From CAYNLG01 sp964397995 (GTDB taxonomy: Bacteria; Planctomycetota; Phycisphaerae; FEN-1346): a stretch of DNA of 64,000 nt. Made by a program: the position numbers and the translations under genes. The stretch is taken from the NCBI GenBank assembly GCA_964397995.1, contig CAYNLG010000003.1, positions 1 through 64,000 of the forward strand, read 5' to 3'. Below the pieces are notes generated by a model. It was not told where the DNA came from, did not search any database, and was given only the letters and a program-made list of their open reading frames with translations. Below are positions 31,769-40,124 of this stretch, piece by piece (position 1 is the first letter of the stretch; each line of letters starts with the position of its first letter).

Positions 31769-34669
31769 CTACGCCTCGGCGCCGCCGTCCTCGGCCTCGC
31801 GGCCGCCGTCGATCTCGACCGCGTCCGCCTCGTCGAGGTACCGCCTGTCGAGGCGGTATGCAAGCGATTTCGGCAGCGTGTAGCGAATCCGCCGCCCGCC
31901 GCCGGCCGGCTCGACGCGGACCGCCACCTTGCCGTGGGGCGTCCAGACGCGCCCGGCCAGGCGCGTGAGACGGCCCGGCATCGGCGCCAGCCGCGCCGGC
32001 GCGAAGCCCGGCCCCCCGGGCCGCACCCCCAGCAGATACTCCGCCAGCAGCGCCTCGACGGCGGCGCCCCACCCGTGGCAGGCGACGCGCGGCGGGGGCG
32101 CGGGGTACGGGCCTTCCGGCTCCGGCTCCTCGGGGTCGGCCACGTCCGGCGCGAAGACCTCCGGGACCGTCGCGTAGCCGGCGTCGGCCATGCGGCCCCA
32201 GTAGGCGCGAACGGTCGCGAGCGCCCGGTCCGCGAGGCCGACCTCCAGCAGGGCCGCCAGCGCGATCGTCCGCCCGTACGGCGTCTGCAGCGCGCCCCAG
32301 TCGGCCTCCGGGCCGAACCGGTCGGCCACGGTCTCGACCTCGGCCCAGCAAACGAGGTGGCCGAGGACGGCGTAGGCGTTCGCCTGGGGCGAGGCGGCCT
32401 TCGAGCGCTTGTGGAACCGGCGCGCGTCGACGAAGGCCTTGCGCTTCGTGTCCCACAGGCGATTGCGGGCCAGGTTGATCACCTCGCGGGCCTCGGTCCG
32501 GTGGGTCTCGGCCTCCGCGGCGTCGCCCAGGAACTCGGCCAGGTGGGCCGCGGCCAGCGTCGCCCGGACGTACAGGGCCTGCCACCCCGTCACTTCGCCG
32601 CGCTTGTCCGTCGGCGCCAGGTCCAGCATCAGCCACCACGGCTGGGGCTCCGGCGCGTTCTCGAGGAGTCCGTCGGGGCTCTTGTAGGCGGCGGTCCAGC
32701 GGAGGACGCCCTCGGCCGCCGGCGCCAAGTCCGCCGCCAAGTCCCGGTCGCCCGTCCACGCGACGTGCTCCCACAGGGCGAGCACCCAGAGGAGGCTCCA
32801 GTCGGGCACGTGGCCGGCCAGGCCCGCCGGCACGATCGGCCGCAACGCCCCGGTCTCGTCCTGGGTGGCGGCGACGGCGCGGAGGGCGTCGGCGGCGCGC
32901 TCGGGGCGGCCATGGAGGGTCCGCTCGACGCGGCCGAGCAGCCAGAGCGCGGGCAGGCTCTGCTCGGCCTCGCGGCCGGGGCTGCCCTCGTAGGTCCGCT
33001 GGAGGCAGCACCGGACGGTGTTGCGGCAGAGGGTCAGGGCGTCGGTGAGGGCCTTGTCGTCGGCCTCCAGGCCGCCCGGGTCGGCCACCGGCACGTGGCT
33101 CTCGTTCAGGACCAGGTCGCGGACCTCGACGGCGCCCTCGCCGGCGCGGGCCACCAGGTGCAGGTACCGCGGCGCCCGCCGCGCCGTCATCCGCACCCGC
33201 TGCCACGTGCCGCGCAGCACCAGCCGGTCCGCCCGCCGCATCCCCCCGCGCAGCGGGTCGAGGACGTTGCCCGGGGCGAGTTGGTCGTCCCAGGCCAAAT
33301 CGAGCAGCGCCCCCGCCGGGCCGCGCGCCTCCAGCTCCAGCGTCCCGACCGCCGGCCGCCCGAAGTCGTACCGCACGTACGTCCCGCCCTTCAGCGTCAC
33401 CGGCCCTTTGCCGCGCGCCGACGCCAGCACCGACGCCGCCCCGGTGACGGCGCGGCGGGAGGGGGCCGTCTTCTCCCACGCGGCCAGGGCGGCCGGGTCC
33501 GGAAACGTGCCGGCATTCGGCGCCGGCGTCTCCGGGATCACCCCGTCCATGAACGGGCACAGGGCGTCGGTGACGATCGACCAGTCCGCCAGGTCGCCCC
33601 GCCGCTGGTCCGGCGAGAACGCCACCTTCAGGGCCCGCCCGGTCCGGGCGTCCTCGACCTTCAGCGCGAAGCCCCACGCCTCCTTCGGGTTGTAGAGGAC
33701 CACGCCGAGGGCGTTCCACCCCGCGTTCAGCGGCACCTCGACCGGGCCCGCCCGGGCGCCCTGGCCGCGGTGCAAACCGATGTAGTCGTCGCGCTCGATG
33801 GGGACGAGCCAGTCGATGTACCGCTGGTGGTAGTCCTGGCGAACGGCGTGGCGGTTGTTGACGTAGAGGGCGGCGTTCTCGTCGCAGTCGAAGGTCAGGC
33901 GGACCGTCCGGGCCGTCGCCGAATGGACGAATGTCGCCGCATAAAATTCCTCGCAAACCCGCCCCGGAAAGGCCAATCCGAAGGGAATCGCGGTTATGCC
34001 GTCGCGCCAGGCCACGCGGCCCGCGGACTGGACCCGCTCAGGCCTGAGGCGCGTCTCCACCGGCCGCACCCCCGGCCACACGCGCGGCGCGGGCGGCGCC
34101 GAATCCTCCTCCAGCTCCGGCGTCACCTCGTCGGCCGCCCGCCAGCCGCGGTCCGTGAAGCCGACCGTGTCCCACCCGTCGGGCTCGCGGCGGGTGTCGC
34201 GAATCTCCGCGAACCCGGCCGACCAGTCGAGGCGCGGCGCGCGGCGGGAGAGGTCCTCGGCGGGCCGGACCTTCCACCGCCGGTCGCTCACCACGCGAAG
34301 GGTCGAGCCGTTCTTATAGGTGACCTCCAGGTCCACCCAGAGGCCGCCCGGAAGGCGCGGGTGTCGAGGGGTGCCGACGTGGTCATTTCTCGCGAGCACC
34401 GCCAGCACATTCCTGCCGCGCTTCAGCGGCAACTCCGCCTCCGTGAAGACGTCCAGCAGCGGGCGGCCGTACTCCGAGGGCGTCGGGCCGGCGGCCACGT
34501 ACCGGCCGTTGACGCGCAGCTCGTAGGCGCTGTAGGCCGTGATGCGCAGGCGGGCCGCGGCGGGCTTGCCGCGCAGCGTGAACGGGCGACGCGCGCGGAG
34601 GGCAAAGCCCTCGCGGTGGCCGCCCCTGGCGAGCCATATCCAGGTCGGCGTCTTGCGGGGTCGGGGCAC
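31769..34669 (-). CDS. GH78-like (alpha-L-rhamnosidase family) enzyme
   Basis: The protein (966 aa from GTG 34669) has beta-sandwich N-terminal domains ('ITAYSAYELRVNGRYVAAGP'), a central (alpha/alpha)6 region with 'CLQRTYEGSPGREAEQSLPA' at the place of the catalytic loop, and the C-terminal beta domain signature 'YLLGVRPGGPGFAPA...TPHGKVAVR'. This is the layout of bacterial rhamnosidases and related GH families. GTG 34669 is chosen because GGAGG stands four bases upstream and the promoter at 34724-34752 leaves a 48-base leader; an in-frame ATG at 34714 would be nearly leaderless. No signal peptide is seen. Confidence 0.7.
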   Translation of the reverse strand: MPRPRKTPTWIWLARGGHREGFALRARRPFTLRGKPAAARLRITAYSAYELRVNGRYVAAGPTPSEYGRPLLDVFTEAELPLKRGRNVLAVLARNDHVGTPRHPRLPGGLWVDLEVTYKNGSTLRVVSDRRWKVRPAEDLSRRAPRLDWSAGFAEIRDTRREPDGWDTVGFTDRGWRAADEVTPELEEDSAPPAPRVWPGVRPVETRLRPERVQSAGRVAWRDGITAIPFGLAFPGRVCEEFYAATFVHSATARTVRLTFDCDENAALYVNNRHAVRQDYHQRYIDWLVPIERDDYIGLHRGQGARAGPVEVPLNAGWNALGVVLYNPKEAWGFALKVEDARTGRALKVAFSPDQRRGDLADWSIVTDALCPFMDGVIPETPAPNAGTFPDPAALAAWEKTAPSRRAVTGAASVLASARGKGPVTLKGGTYVRYDFGRPAVGTLELEARGPAGALLDLAWDDQLAPGNVLDPLRGGMRRADRLVLRGTWQRVRMTARRAPRYLHLVARAGEGAVEVRDLVLNESHVPVADPGGLEADDKALTDALTLCRNTVRCCLQRTYEGSPGREAEQSLPALWLLGRVERTLHGRPERAADALRAVAATQDETGALRPIVPAGLAGHVPDWSLLWVLALWEHVAWTGDRDLAADLAPAAEGVLRWTAAYKSPDGLLENAPEPQPWWLMLDLAPTDKRGEVTGWQALYVRATLAAAHLAEFLGDAAEAETHRTEAREVINLARNRLWDTKRKAFVDARRFHKRSKAASPQANAYAVLGHLVCWAEVETVADRFGPEADWGALQTPYGRTIALAALLEVGLADRALATVRAYWGRMADAGYATVPEVFAPDVADPEEPEPEGPYPAPPPRVACHGWGAAVEALLAEYLLGVRPGGPGFAPARLAPMPGRLTRLAGRVWTPHGKVAVRVEPAGGGRRIRYTLPKSLAYRLDRRYLDEADAVEIDGGREAEDGGAEA

Positions 34670-34723
34670 GGGGCCTCCGGCGGCAGCGCACGGGCCGGGC
34701 GTCGGGCCGTGCATATCCCGCTC

Positions 34724-34752
34724 ACGGTAGACGGGCGACCGGCAAACTTCAA
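34724..34752 (-). promoter_or_regulatory. Promoter of the GH78-like operon
   Basis: On the minus strand TTGAAG (34747-34752) and TACCGT (34724-34729) are 17 bases apart. Predicted transcription begins near 34717. Confidence 0.5.
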
Positions 34753-34971
34753 GCGCATTTCAAGGGGGCGCCGGGCGTCCCCCCGGCCGCGCGCGGCCGG
34801 CGCGGAAAGGCACGCCTCGGCACATGGAGACGCACGCACCCCTTCGGCCCGAGGCCCGGGCGCGGCACGGCCCGGGCGCGGCCGCGGGACCCGGGCCGGA
34901 GGCCTCCCGGGCCGCGCGCCGCGCATCTTATAGTGAACGTCTATAGCCTATACTATCGCGCCCGGCGTGCG

Positions 34972-35103
34972 TTTTTTGGCTCTTTTTCACCTTTTCTGAC
35001 TTTTTCTGGCCGGGTTTTTGCCCCTTTCTGTCTTCTTTTGTGCCCCTTTTGCTTTTTTTTAGGGCTTTTCTGGTATTTTTTTGTCCGGTTTTTGGCTTTT
35101 TTT
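34972..35103. repeat. Helically phased T-tract array (probable bent DNA)
   Basis: Thirteen runs of three to eight T lie on the plus strand between 34972 and 35103. Their centres are on average about 10.5 bp apart, the helical repeat, in a genome that is otherwise GC-rich. This is the arrangement that gives intrinsic DNA curvature. The stretch 34753-35431 holds no credible gene. Apart from this array it contains an AT-rich patch at 34926-34958, a direct repeat GGCAATCTGGGC (35136-35147 and 35163-35174), and a purine-rich tract. Confidence 0.65.
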
Positions 35104-35194
35104 GATTCGGCCGGGCGGCTGTCGCCGTCAAGCGGGGCAATCTGGGCTGTCCGGGCGGACGTGGCAATCTGGGCAAGCTATGGAGCGGTGGCCC

Positions 35195-35372
35195 GGGCGG
35201 CTCCGAAGGGGAAGAAGGAGGCAAAGAGGCCGGGGGCCAGCCGCGGAGAACACGGAGGGCAATAAGGAATGAAGAAAGCCACAGCACTTGAGGAAGAACG
35301 GCGGAGAGGCGGGCGAGAGAGCGGGGAGAAAAGGAAGAAGAGTGAAAGCAAAGAAGGAAGAATAAAAGAACC
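35195..35372 (-). promoter_or_regulatory. Purine-rich tract; possible Rho-dependent termination region
   Basis: The plus strand is mostly A and G for about 180 bases. Transcripts of the PEP-CTERM gene reading through from 35432 would therefore be C/U-rich and G-poor here, as Rho loading sites are. No hairpin terminator was found between that gene and this tract. The reading is an inference. Confidence 0.3.
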
Positions 35373-35431
35373 CAAGATGCTCAGTGGCGTTGTCGGGGAT
35401 GGCGGCCTTATCGGACGGCGCGGGGCGGAGG

Positions 35432-37198
35432 TCAGGGCGCCCGGCGGTGGGCCACGGCCAGGACGCCGACAACCAGCAGCGCGAGGCTGGCGGGTTCGGG
35501 CAGGGGCCCGCCGCTGGCCATGGGCACCGCGTCGAACCAGTGGTCGGCCATGAGGAAGTAGTCGGCCGTGTCACAGGCGCCGTCGCCGTTCAGGTCGCCC
35601 GTGGCCCAGCAGTCGCCGTCGTGGTACCAGTGCGCGGCCATGGCAAAGTAGTCGGCCGTGTCGACGGTGCCGTCAAGGGTGACGTCGCCGGGCAGGGCGG
35701 CCACGACGTCCACGCCGGTGGCATCATATAGAACGGCCAGGGCGAGGTCGTCGCCCTGGATGGCGCCGCTGACGGCACTGAACCGGCCGGTGCGGATGGT
35801 CGCATCAAGGATGCGGAACGAATTGCCATAAACGGGCAGGTAGCCATCGGCGAGCGCGAGGCCAAGAACGCTGGCGAGGGCGGCATCGCCGGTGACGGTG
35901 ACCGGTACGGTGCCGCCGGCGGCGCTCAAGACATAGGAAAGGGTGCCACCGTCAGTGTGGTCCAAGGCGCCAGCCTCAACGCGGCCGCCGGCCAGATTGA
36001 GCGTGCCCAAGTCCCCGATGCCGAGGGCATCGCCGACGGTTACGTGACCCCCGTCGGTCACCGTGAGGGTGCCGGTGCCGTCGTAGCCGACGTGCAGGAT
36101 GCCGTCGACGACGAGGGCGGAGGCGGTGCCGGTGACGGTGGCGGTGCCGGTCGACCCGGCGTAGTACCCCAGAGTGCTGGAAGCCTCAACCGTGGCCTGG
36201 CCGCCGTCTTCAATGGTGAGCGTGCCGGTGCCCTCGTAGCCGACGTACAGGTTGTTAGCAATGCTCCACGTGGACCCGGCCCCGGTGACGGTGGCGGTGC
36301 CGGTCGAGCTGGCGTAGAGCCCCAGATAGCTGGAAATCTTAGCCGTGACCTGGCCGCCGTCTTCAATGGTGAGCTTGCCGGTGCCCTCGTAGCCGACGTC
36401 TAGGTTGCTAGCAATGCGCCACGTGGACCCGGCCCCGGTGACGGTGGCGGTGCCGGCCGAGCCGGCGCTAAGCCCCAGATAGCCATAACTCTTAGCCGTG
36501 ACCTGGCCGCCGTCTTCAATGGTGAGCTTGCCGGTGCCCTCGTAGCCGACGTCTAGGTTGCTAGCAATGCGCCACGTGGACCCGGCCCCGGTGACGGTGG
36601 CGGTGCCGGCCGAGCCGGCGCTAAGCCCCAGATAGCCATAACTCTTAGCCGTGACCTGGCCGCCGTCTTCAATGGTGAGCTTGCCGGTGCCCTCGTAGCC
36701 GACGTCTAGGCCCCTCCCGCACGTGACGGCGCTGCCCCAGCCGACGGCCAGGGCGGCGGCGTGGCCGATCCGGACGGCGTCGTCGATGTCCAGCGCAATG
36801 ACGCCGGCACCGGGGGTGCCGACGCCGAAGGCGGCGCCGGTGACAAAGAGGTCGGCGGCGTGGGAGGCGTCCGTCACGGTCCACGTGTAGGGCGAACCGG
36901 GCGACGCGAGGGGGCTGAGGGTGACGTTGCCGGCCGAGACGGTGACCGAGCGGGTGGTCCGGTCGCCGGTCGTTTCGTTCCAGGAGACGGTGTAGGTGCC
37001 ATCGACGCCGAAGGTGACGGTGTCGTCCTCGGTCGGGGCGGTCGCGTCAGCCCAGTAGGCCCCGTCGTGATAATAGCCGGAGAAGGAGTCGGCCCACTCG
37101 TCGTGGCCGGACCCGTGGCCCCAAGCCAAGGATGGGGCTAGCGAGGCGACGAGCACGACACAGGCGACGGCCCACGGCATCCTGCGGATCACGGTCAT
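35432..37198 (-). CDS. PEP-CTERM repeat protein with T5SS/PEP-CTERM-associated repeats and dockerin-like module
   Basis: The 588-aa secreted protein has a signal peptide, then beta-solenoid repeats of 51 residues ('LDVGYEGTGKLTIEDGG', 'GTATVTGAGSTW'), the T5SS/PEP-CTERM-associated repeat family. About four copies are recognisable. Near residues 505-560 a pair of calcium-loop repeats reads 'GDVTLDGTVDTADYFAM' and 'GDLNGDGACDTADYFLM', like those in the metalloprotease-like protein. The tail 'PLPEPASLALLVVGV' is the PEP-CTERM signal. It is probably an exported surface protein sorted by exosortase. AGGGGGCG precedes the ATG. Confidence 0.85.
   Translation of the reverse strand: MTVIRRMPWAVACVVLVASLAPSLAWGHGSGHDEWADSFSGYYHDGAYWADATAPTEDDTVTFGVDGTYTVSWNETTGDRTTRSVTVSAGNVTLSPLASPGSPYTWTVTDASHAADLFVTGAAFGVGTPGAGVIALDIDDAVRIGHAAALAVGWGSAVTCGRGLDVGYEGTGKLTIEDGGQVTAKSYGYLGLSAGSAGTATVTGAGSTWRIASNLDVGYEGTGKLTIEDGGQVTAKSYGYLGLSAGSAGTATVTGAGSTWRIASNLDVGYEGTGKLTIEDGGQVTAKISSYLGLYASSTGTATVTGAGSTWSIANNLYVGYEGTGTLTIEDGGQATVEASSTLGYYAGSTGTATVTGTASALVVDGILHVGYDGTGTLTVTDGGHVTVGDALGIGDLGTLNLAGGRVEAGALDHTDGGTLSYVLSAAGGTVPVTVTGDAALASVLGLALADGYLPVYGNSFRILDATIRTGRFSAVSGAIQGDDLALAVLYDATGVDVVAALPGDVTLDGTVDTADYFAMAAHWYHDGDCWATGDLNGDGACDTADYFLMADHWFDAVPMASGGPLPEPASLALLVVGVLAVAHRRAP
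36392..36697. repeat. Perfect tandem duplication of a 153-bp unit
   Basis: Units 36392-36544 and 36545-36697 appear identical base for base and encode two identical 51-residue repeats. Flanking units (36239-36391 and beyond 36698) are diverged. Identity at silent sites means the duplication is recent or maintained by conversion. Confidence 0.75.
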
Positions 37199-37238
37199 TG
37201 AGACGCCCCCTGCATGGTGCCGCCGGGATGAAGGGAAG

Positions 37239-37257
37239 CCCCCCCCCCTCCCCCCCC
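37239..37257 (-). repeat. Homopolymeric G tract in the PEP-CTERM gene leader
   Basis: On the minus strand the leader carries G8-A-G10 about 41-59 bases before the start codon and about 25 bases after the predicted transcription start. Such tracts slip in length and can also form G-quadruplexes. Confidence 0.6.
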
Positions 37258-37287
37258 GTGGCGAGGTTCGGGTTCCCGGTCGGCATG

Positions 37288-37316
37288 AGTTTACCTTATG
37301 AACGGGCACAAAGCAA
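37288..37316 (-). promoter_or_regulatory. Promoter of the PEP-CTERM repeat protein gene
   Basis: On the minus strand TTGCTT (37311-37316) and TAAACT (37288-37293) are 17 bases apart, giving a leader of about 80 bases that includes the G tract. Confidence 0.45.
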
Positions 37317-37433
37317 ATGCGTTCAATGCGGAATGCCGGCAAACGGCAAGACATCAGACGACAGCCAACGCGGCGTCGTTGCCGCCGCAGTCCATAGGAC
37401 GGCAACGGCCGAAACGGCGAAGAAGCCAAAACT

Positions 37434-37452
37434 CACGGGCAGGATGCCCGTG
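37434..37452. repeat. Palindromic intergenic repeat
   Basis: CACGGGCA (37434-37441) and TGCCCGTG (37445-37452) form a perfect 8-bp hairpin with a 3-base loop. The neighbourhood 37350-37460, if translated on the minus strand, gives 'STGILPV', a phrase I associate with interspersed repeats in planctomycete and related genomes. It lies in the 353-base gap before purM, which otherwise holds the promoter and G tract described above. Confidence 0.45.
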
Positions 37453-37551
37453 CTGCGGGAAGACAGCCAAGGCGGCCGGGGGGGGCTCGAAAACGGTGGC
37501 TGCGCGGCCGCGGGGGCGGTAGGATGCCGCCGGGACCCCGAGGGACCGGGC

Positions 37552-38643
37552 ATGGCCAAGCGGCTCACCTACAAGGACGCCGGCGTCGACATCGAGGCGG
37601 GCGACCGGCTCGTTCGCGACATCGAGGCGGCCGTTCGCCGCACCCACTGCCCGCGCGTCGTCCCGCTCTTCGGCGGGTTCGCGGGCCTCTTCAGCCTCGA
37701 TTACAACGAGAAACTCTTTCAGCGGAACTACGACCATCCGATCCTCGTGGCGGGGACCGACGGCGTCGGCACGAAGGTGCGCGTGGCCATCCTGGCGGAG
37801 CGGTACCGGACGGTCGGCCAGGACTGCGTCGGCATGTGCGTCAACGACGTGCTGACACTCGGGGCGGAGCCGCTGTTCTTCCTCGATTACCTGGGGGTCA
37901 GCGGCCTCCGGGGGACGGCCATGAGCGACGTCGTCCTCGGCGTCGCGGCCGCCTGCGAGGCCTGCGACTGTGCCCTGCTGGGCGGCGAGACGGCCGAGAT
38001 GCCGGACCTCTACGCCCCGGGCGACTTCGACCTGGCGGGGTTCGCCGTCGGCGTGGTCGAGAGCAACCGCGTGATCGACGGGTCGCGGGTGCGGCCGGGG
38101 GACGTGGTGCTGGGCCTGGCGTCCGACGGCCTGCACTCCAACGGGTTCACGCTGGCCCGGAAGATCGTGTTCGAGGCGGCCGGCCTGGGCGTCGACGACG
38201 AGCTGCCGGCGCTGGCGCGGGCGGGCGACATCCCCGGCCTCGGGCCGACGGTGGCCGACGAGCTGCTGAAGCCGACGCGCCTCTACCCGCGGCCGGTGCT
38301 CAAGGTCCTCAACTACTACCGCACCAAGCGCGTCGTCCACGCCATGGCCCACATCACGGGGGGCGGCCTGCCGGGGAACCTTCCGCGCGTCCTGCCGAAG
38401 GGCCTGGAGGCCCGGCTCGACCGCACGGCCTGGCCCGTGCCGCCCGTCTTCACGTGGCTCCAGCAGACCGGCGGCGTGGCGGAGCGGGAGATGTGGCGGG
38501 TCTTCAACATGGGCATCGGGTACGTGCTGGTGGTGAGCGCGTATTACGCGCGGCACATCGCGGGCCTGCTGGAGAAGGCCGGCGAGACGGTCTACACCCT
38601 CGGCACCATCGCCAAGGGCAAGCGCGGCGTGGTGCTCGATTAG
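37552..38643 (+). CDS. purM: Phosphoribosylformylglycinamidine cyclo-ligase
   Basis: The 363-aa enzyme closes the imidazole ring of AIR in purine synthesis using ATP. Clear family motifs are 'LTYKDAGVDIEAGDRLV', 'LVAGTDGVGTKVRVA', 'DCVGMCVNDVLTLGAEPLFF', 'LLGGETAEMPDLY', 'LGLASDGLHSNGFTLAR' and 'AHITGGGLPGNLPRVL'. Full length. The ATG follows GAGGGACC. The sulfatase gene 37 bases downstream may share its transcript, an odd pairing with no obvious functional link. Confidence 0.96.
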   Translation: MAKRLTYKDAGVDIEAGDRLVRDIEAAVRRTHCPRVVPLFGGFAGLFSLDYNEKLFQRNYDHPILVAGTDGVGTKVRVAILAERYRTVGQDCVGMCVNDVLTLGAEPLFFLDYLGVSGLRGTAMSDVVLGVAAACEACDCALLGGETAEMPDLYAPGDFDLAGFAVGVVESNRVIDGSRVRPGDVVLGLASDGLHSNGFTLARKIVFEAAGLGVDDELPALARAGDIPGLGPTVADELLKPTRLYPRPVLKVLNYYRTKRVVHAMAHITGGGLPGNLPRVLPKGLEARLDRTAWPVPPVFTWLQQTGGVAEREMWRVFNMGIGYVLVVSAYYARHIAGLLEKAGETVYTLGTIAKGKRGVVLD

Positions 38644-38680
38644 CCGCCGGGGTCGATGAGCCGGGGGACGGGAGACGGAC

Positions 38681-40033
38681 GTGGCCAAACCGAACGTGCT
38701 TTTCATCGTGGTGGACGACCTGCGGACCCAGCTTGGGTGTTACGGGCGCGGCCAGACGAAGTCGCCGCATATCGACCGGCTGGCGGCCGAGGGGGTGGTC
38801 TTCGAGCGGGCGTATTGCCAGGTGCCCGTCTGCGGCGCCAGCCGCGCGAGCTTCCTTAGCGGGGTGCGGCCGACGCGGGACCGGTTCGTCCACTACCACG
38901 CGAAGGTCGACAAGGACCTGCCGGGGGCCCGCGTCCTGCCGCAACACTTCCGCGAGGCCGGGTACACGACCGTCTCGAACGGCAAGGTCTTCCACCACCG
39001 CGACGATTGCCGCCGCGCGTGGAGCGCCGAGCCCTGGGCGCCGCCGGCGGCCAAGGGGAACTGGCGGGATTACGTTTTGCCGGAGAACCAGGCGATTGCG
39101 GCCGCCTCGACGAAGAAGCAAGGGTGCGGCCCGGCGTGGGAGTGCGCGGAGGTCGAGGACGCGGCTTACACCGACGGGAAGCTGACGGAGCGGACGCTGG
39201 CGGACCTGGGGCGGCTGGCGGCCGAGGACGCGCCGTTCTTCCTGGCGGCGGGGTACCTGAAGCCGCACCTCCCGTTCAACGCGCCGAAGCGGTACTGGGA
39301 CCTGTACCGGCGGGACGCGGTGGACCTGGCGGATAACCCCTTCCCGCCGAAGGACGCGCCCGGCGAGGCCCTGCACAATTGGGGCGAGTTGCGGGCGTAT
39401 CACGGCATTCCGCGCAAGGGGCCGGTCTCGGAGGAGACCGCCCGGGCCCTGGTGCACGGGTACTACGCGTGCACGAGCTACACCGACGCCCAGGTGGGGC
39501 GGCTGCTGGACGAGGTGGAGCGGCTGGGCATCCGGGACGAGACGATCGTGGTCCTCTGGGGGGACCACGGGTGGCAGCTGGGCGAGCACGGCCTGTGGTG
39601 CAAGCACTGCAACTTCGACACGTCGCTGCACGCGCCGCTCATCGTGAGCGCGCCGGGGATGCGGCGGGGGGCGCGGTCGGCGGGCATCGTCGAGTTCGTG
39701 GACGTGTACCCGACGCTGTGCGAGCTGGCGGGCCTCGCGCTGCCGGCCCCCCTGGAGGGCACGAGCTTTCGGCCGCTGCTGGAGCGGCCGGACCGCGAGT
39801 GGAAAGAGGCCGCCTTCTCGCGCTACCACGCCGGCGACTCTGTCAAGACCGACCGGTACCTGTACACGGAGTGGCGGGACACCGAGGGGCGGCCGACGGC
39901 GCGGATGCTGTACGACCACGAGGACGACCCGGCCGAGAACGTGAACCTGGCGGACGACCCGGCGCACGCGGCGGACGTGGCGAAGCTGGGGGCGATGCTG
40001 AAGGCGGGGTGGGAGGCCGTGCGGCCGGCGTAA
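38681..40033 (+). CDS. Sulfatase, iduronate-2-sulfatase-like
   Basis: The 450-aa protein begins 'NVLFIVVDDLRTQLGCYG' (calcium-binding Asp pair) and has the activation motif C51-G-A-S-R55 then ASFLSG, the C-x-A-x-R variant of the formylglycine site. 'LWGDHGWQLGEHGLWCKHCN' is the later active-site block and 'EWRDTEGR..MLYDHEDDPAE' the typical C-terminus of this subfamily. It would remove sulfate from uronic acid or similar residues. Start is GTG 38681 with GGGAGA upstream and no signal peptide is visible. Confidence 0.88.
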   Translation: MAKPNVLFIVVDDLRTQLGCYGRGQTKSPHIDRLAAEGVVFERAYCQVPVCGASRASFLSGVRPTRDRFVHYHAKVDKDLPGARVLPQHFREAGYTTVSNGKVFHHRDDCRRAWSAEPWAPPAAKGNWRDYVLPENQAIAAASTKKQGCGPAWECAEVEDAAYTDGKLTERTLADLGRLAAEDAPFFLAAGYLKPHLPFNAPKRYWDLYRRDAVDLADNPFPPKDAPGEALHNWGELRAYHGIPRKGPVSEETARALVHGYYACTSYTDAQVGRLLDEVERLGIRDETIVVLWGDHGWQLGEHGLWCKHCNFDTSLHAPLIVSAPGMRRGARSAGIVEFVDVYPTLCELAGLALPAPLEGTSFRPLLERPDREWKEAAFSRYHAGDSVKTDRYLYTEWRDTEGRPTARMLYDHEDDPAENVNLADDPAHAADVAKLGAMLKAGWEAVRPA

Positions 40034-40086
40034 CGGGCACGTTCGGCCGCGGCGATGGCCGGTGGCCCACGTACCGGGGTTTTCGC

Positions 40087-40115
40087 TTGAACCGGGCGGG
40101 GGGCGTCGATAGGGT
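40087..40115 (+). promoter_or_regulatory. deoC promoter
   Basis: TTGAAC (40087-40092) and TAGGGT (40110-40115) are 17 bases apart. Predicted transcription begins 2-4 bases before ATG 40125, implying a leaderless mRNA or use of a downstream start such as ATG 40152. Confidence 0.45.
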
Positions 40116-40124
40116 GCCGACGCC

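Noticed and set aside
34928..35287. Lysine-rich minus-strand frame through the T-tract region
   Set aside because: The lysines arise only because phased T runs read as AAA/AAG on the other strand; there is no start signal or conserved pattern.
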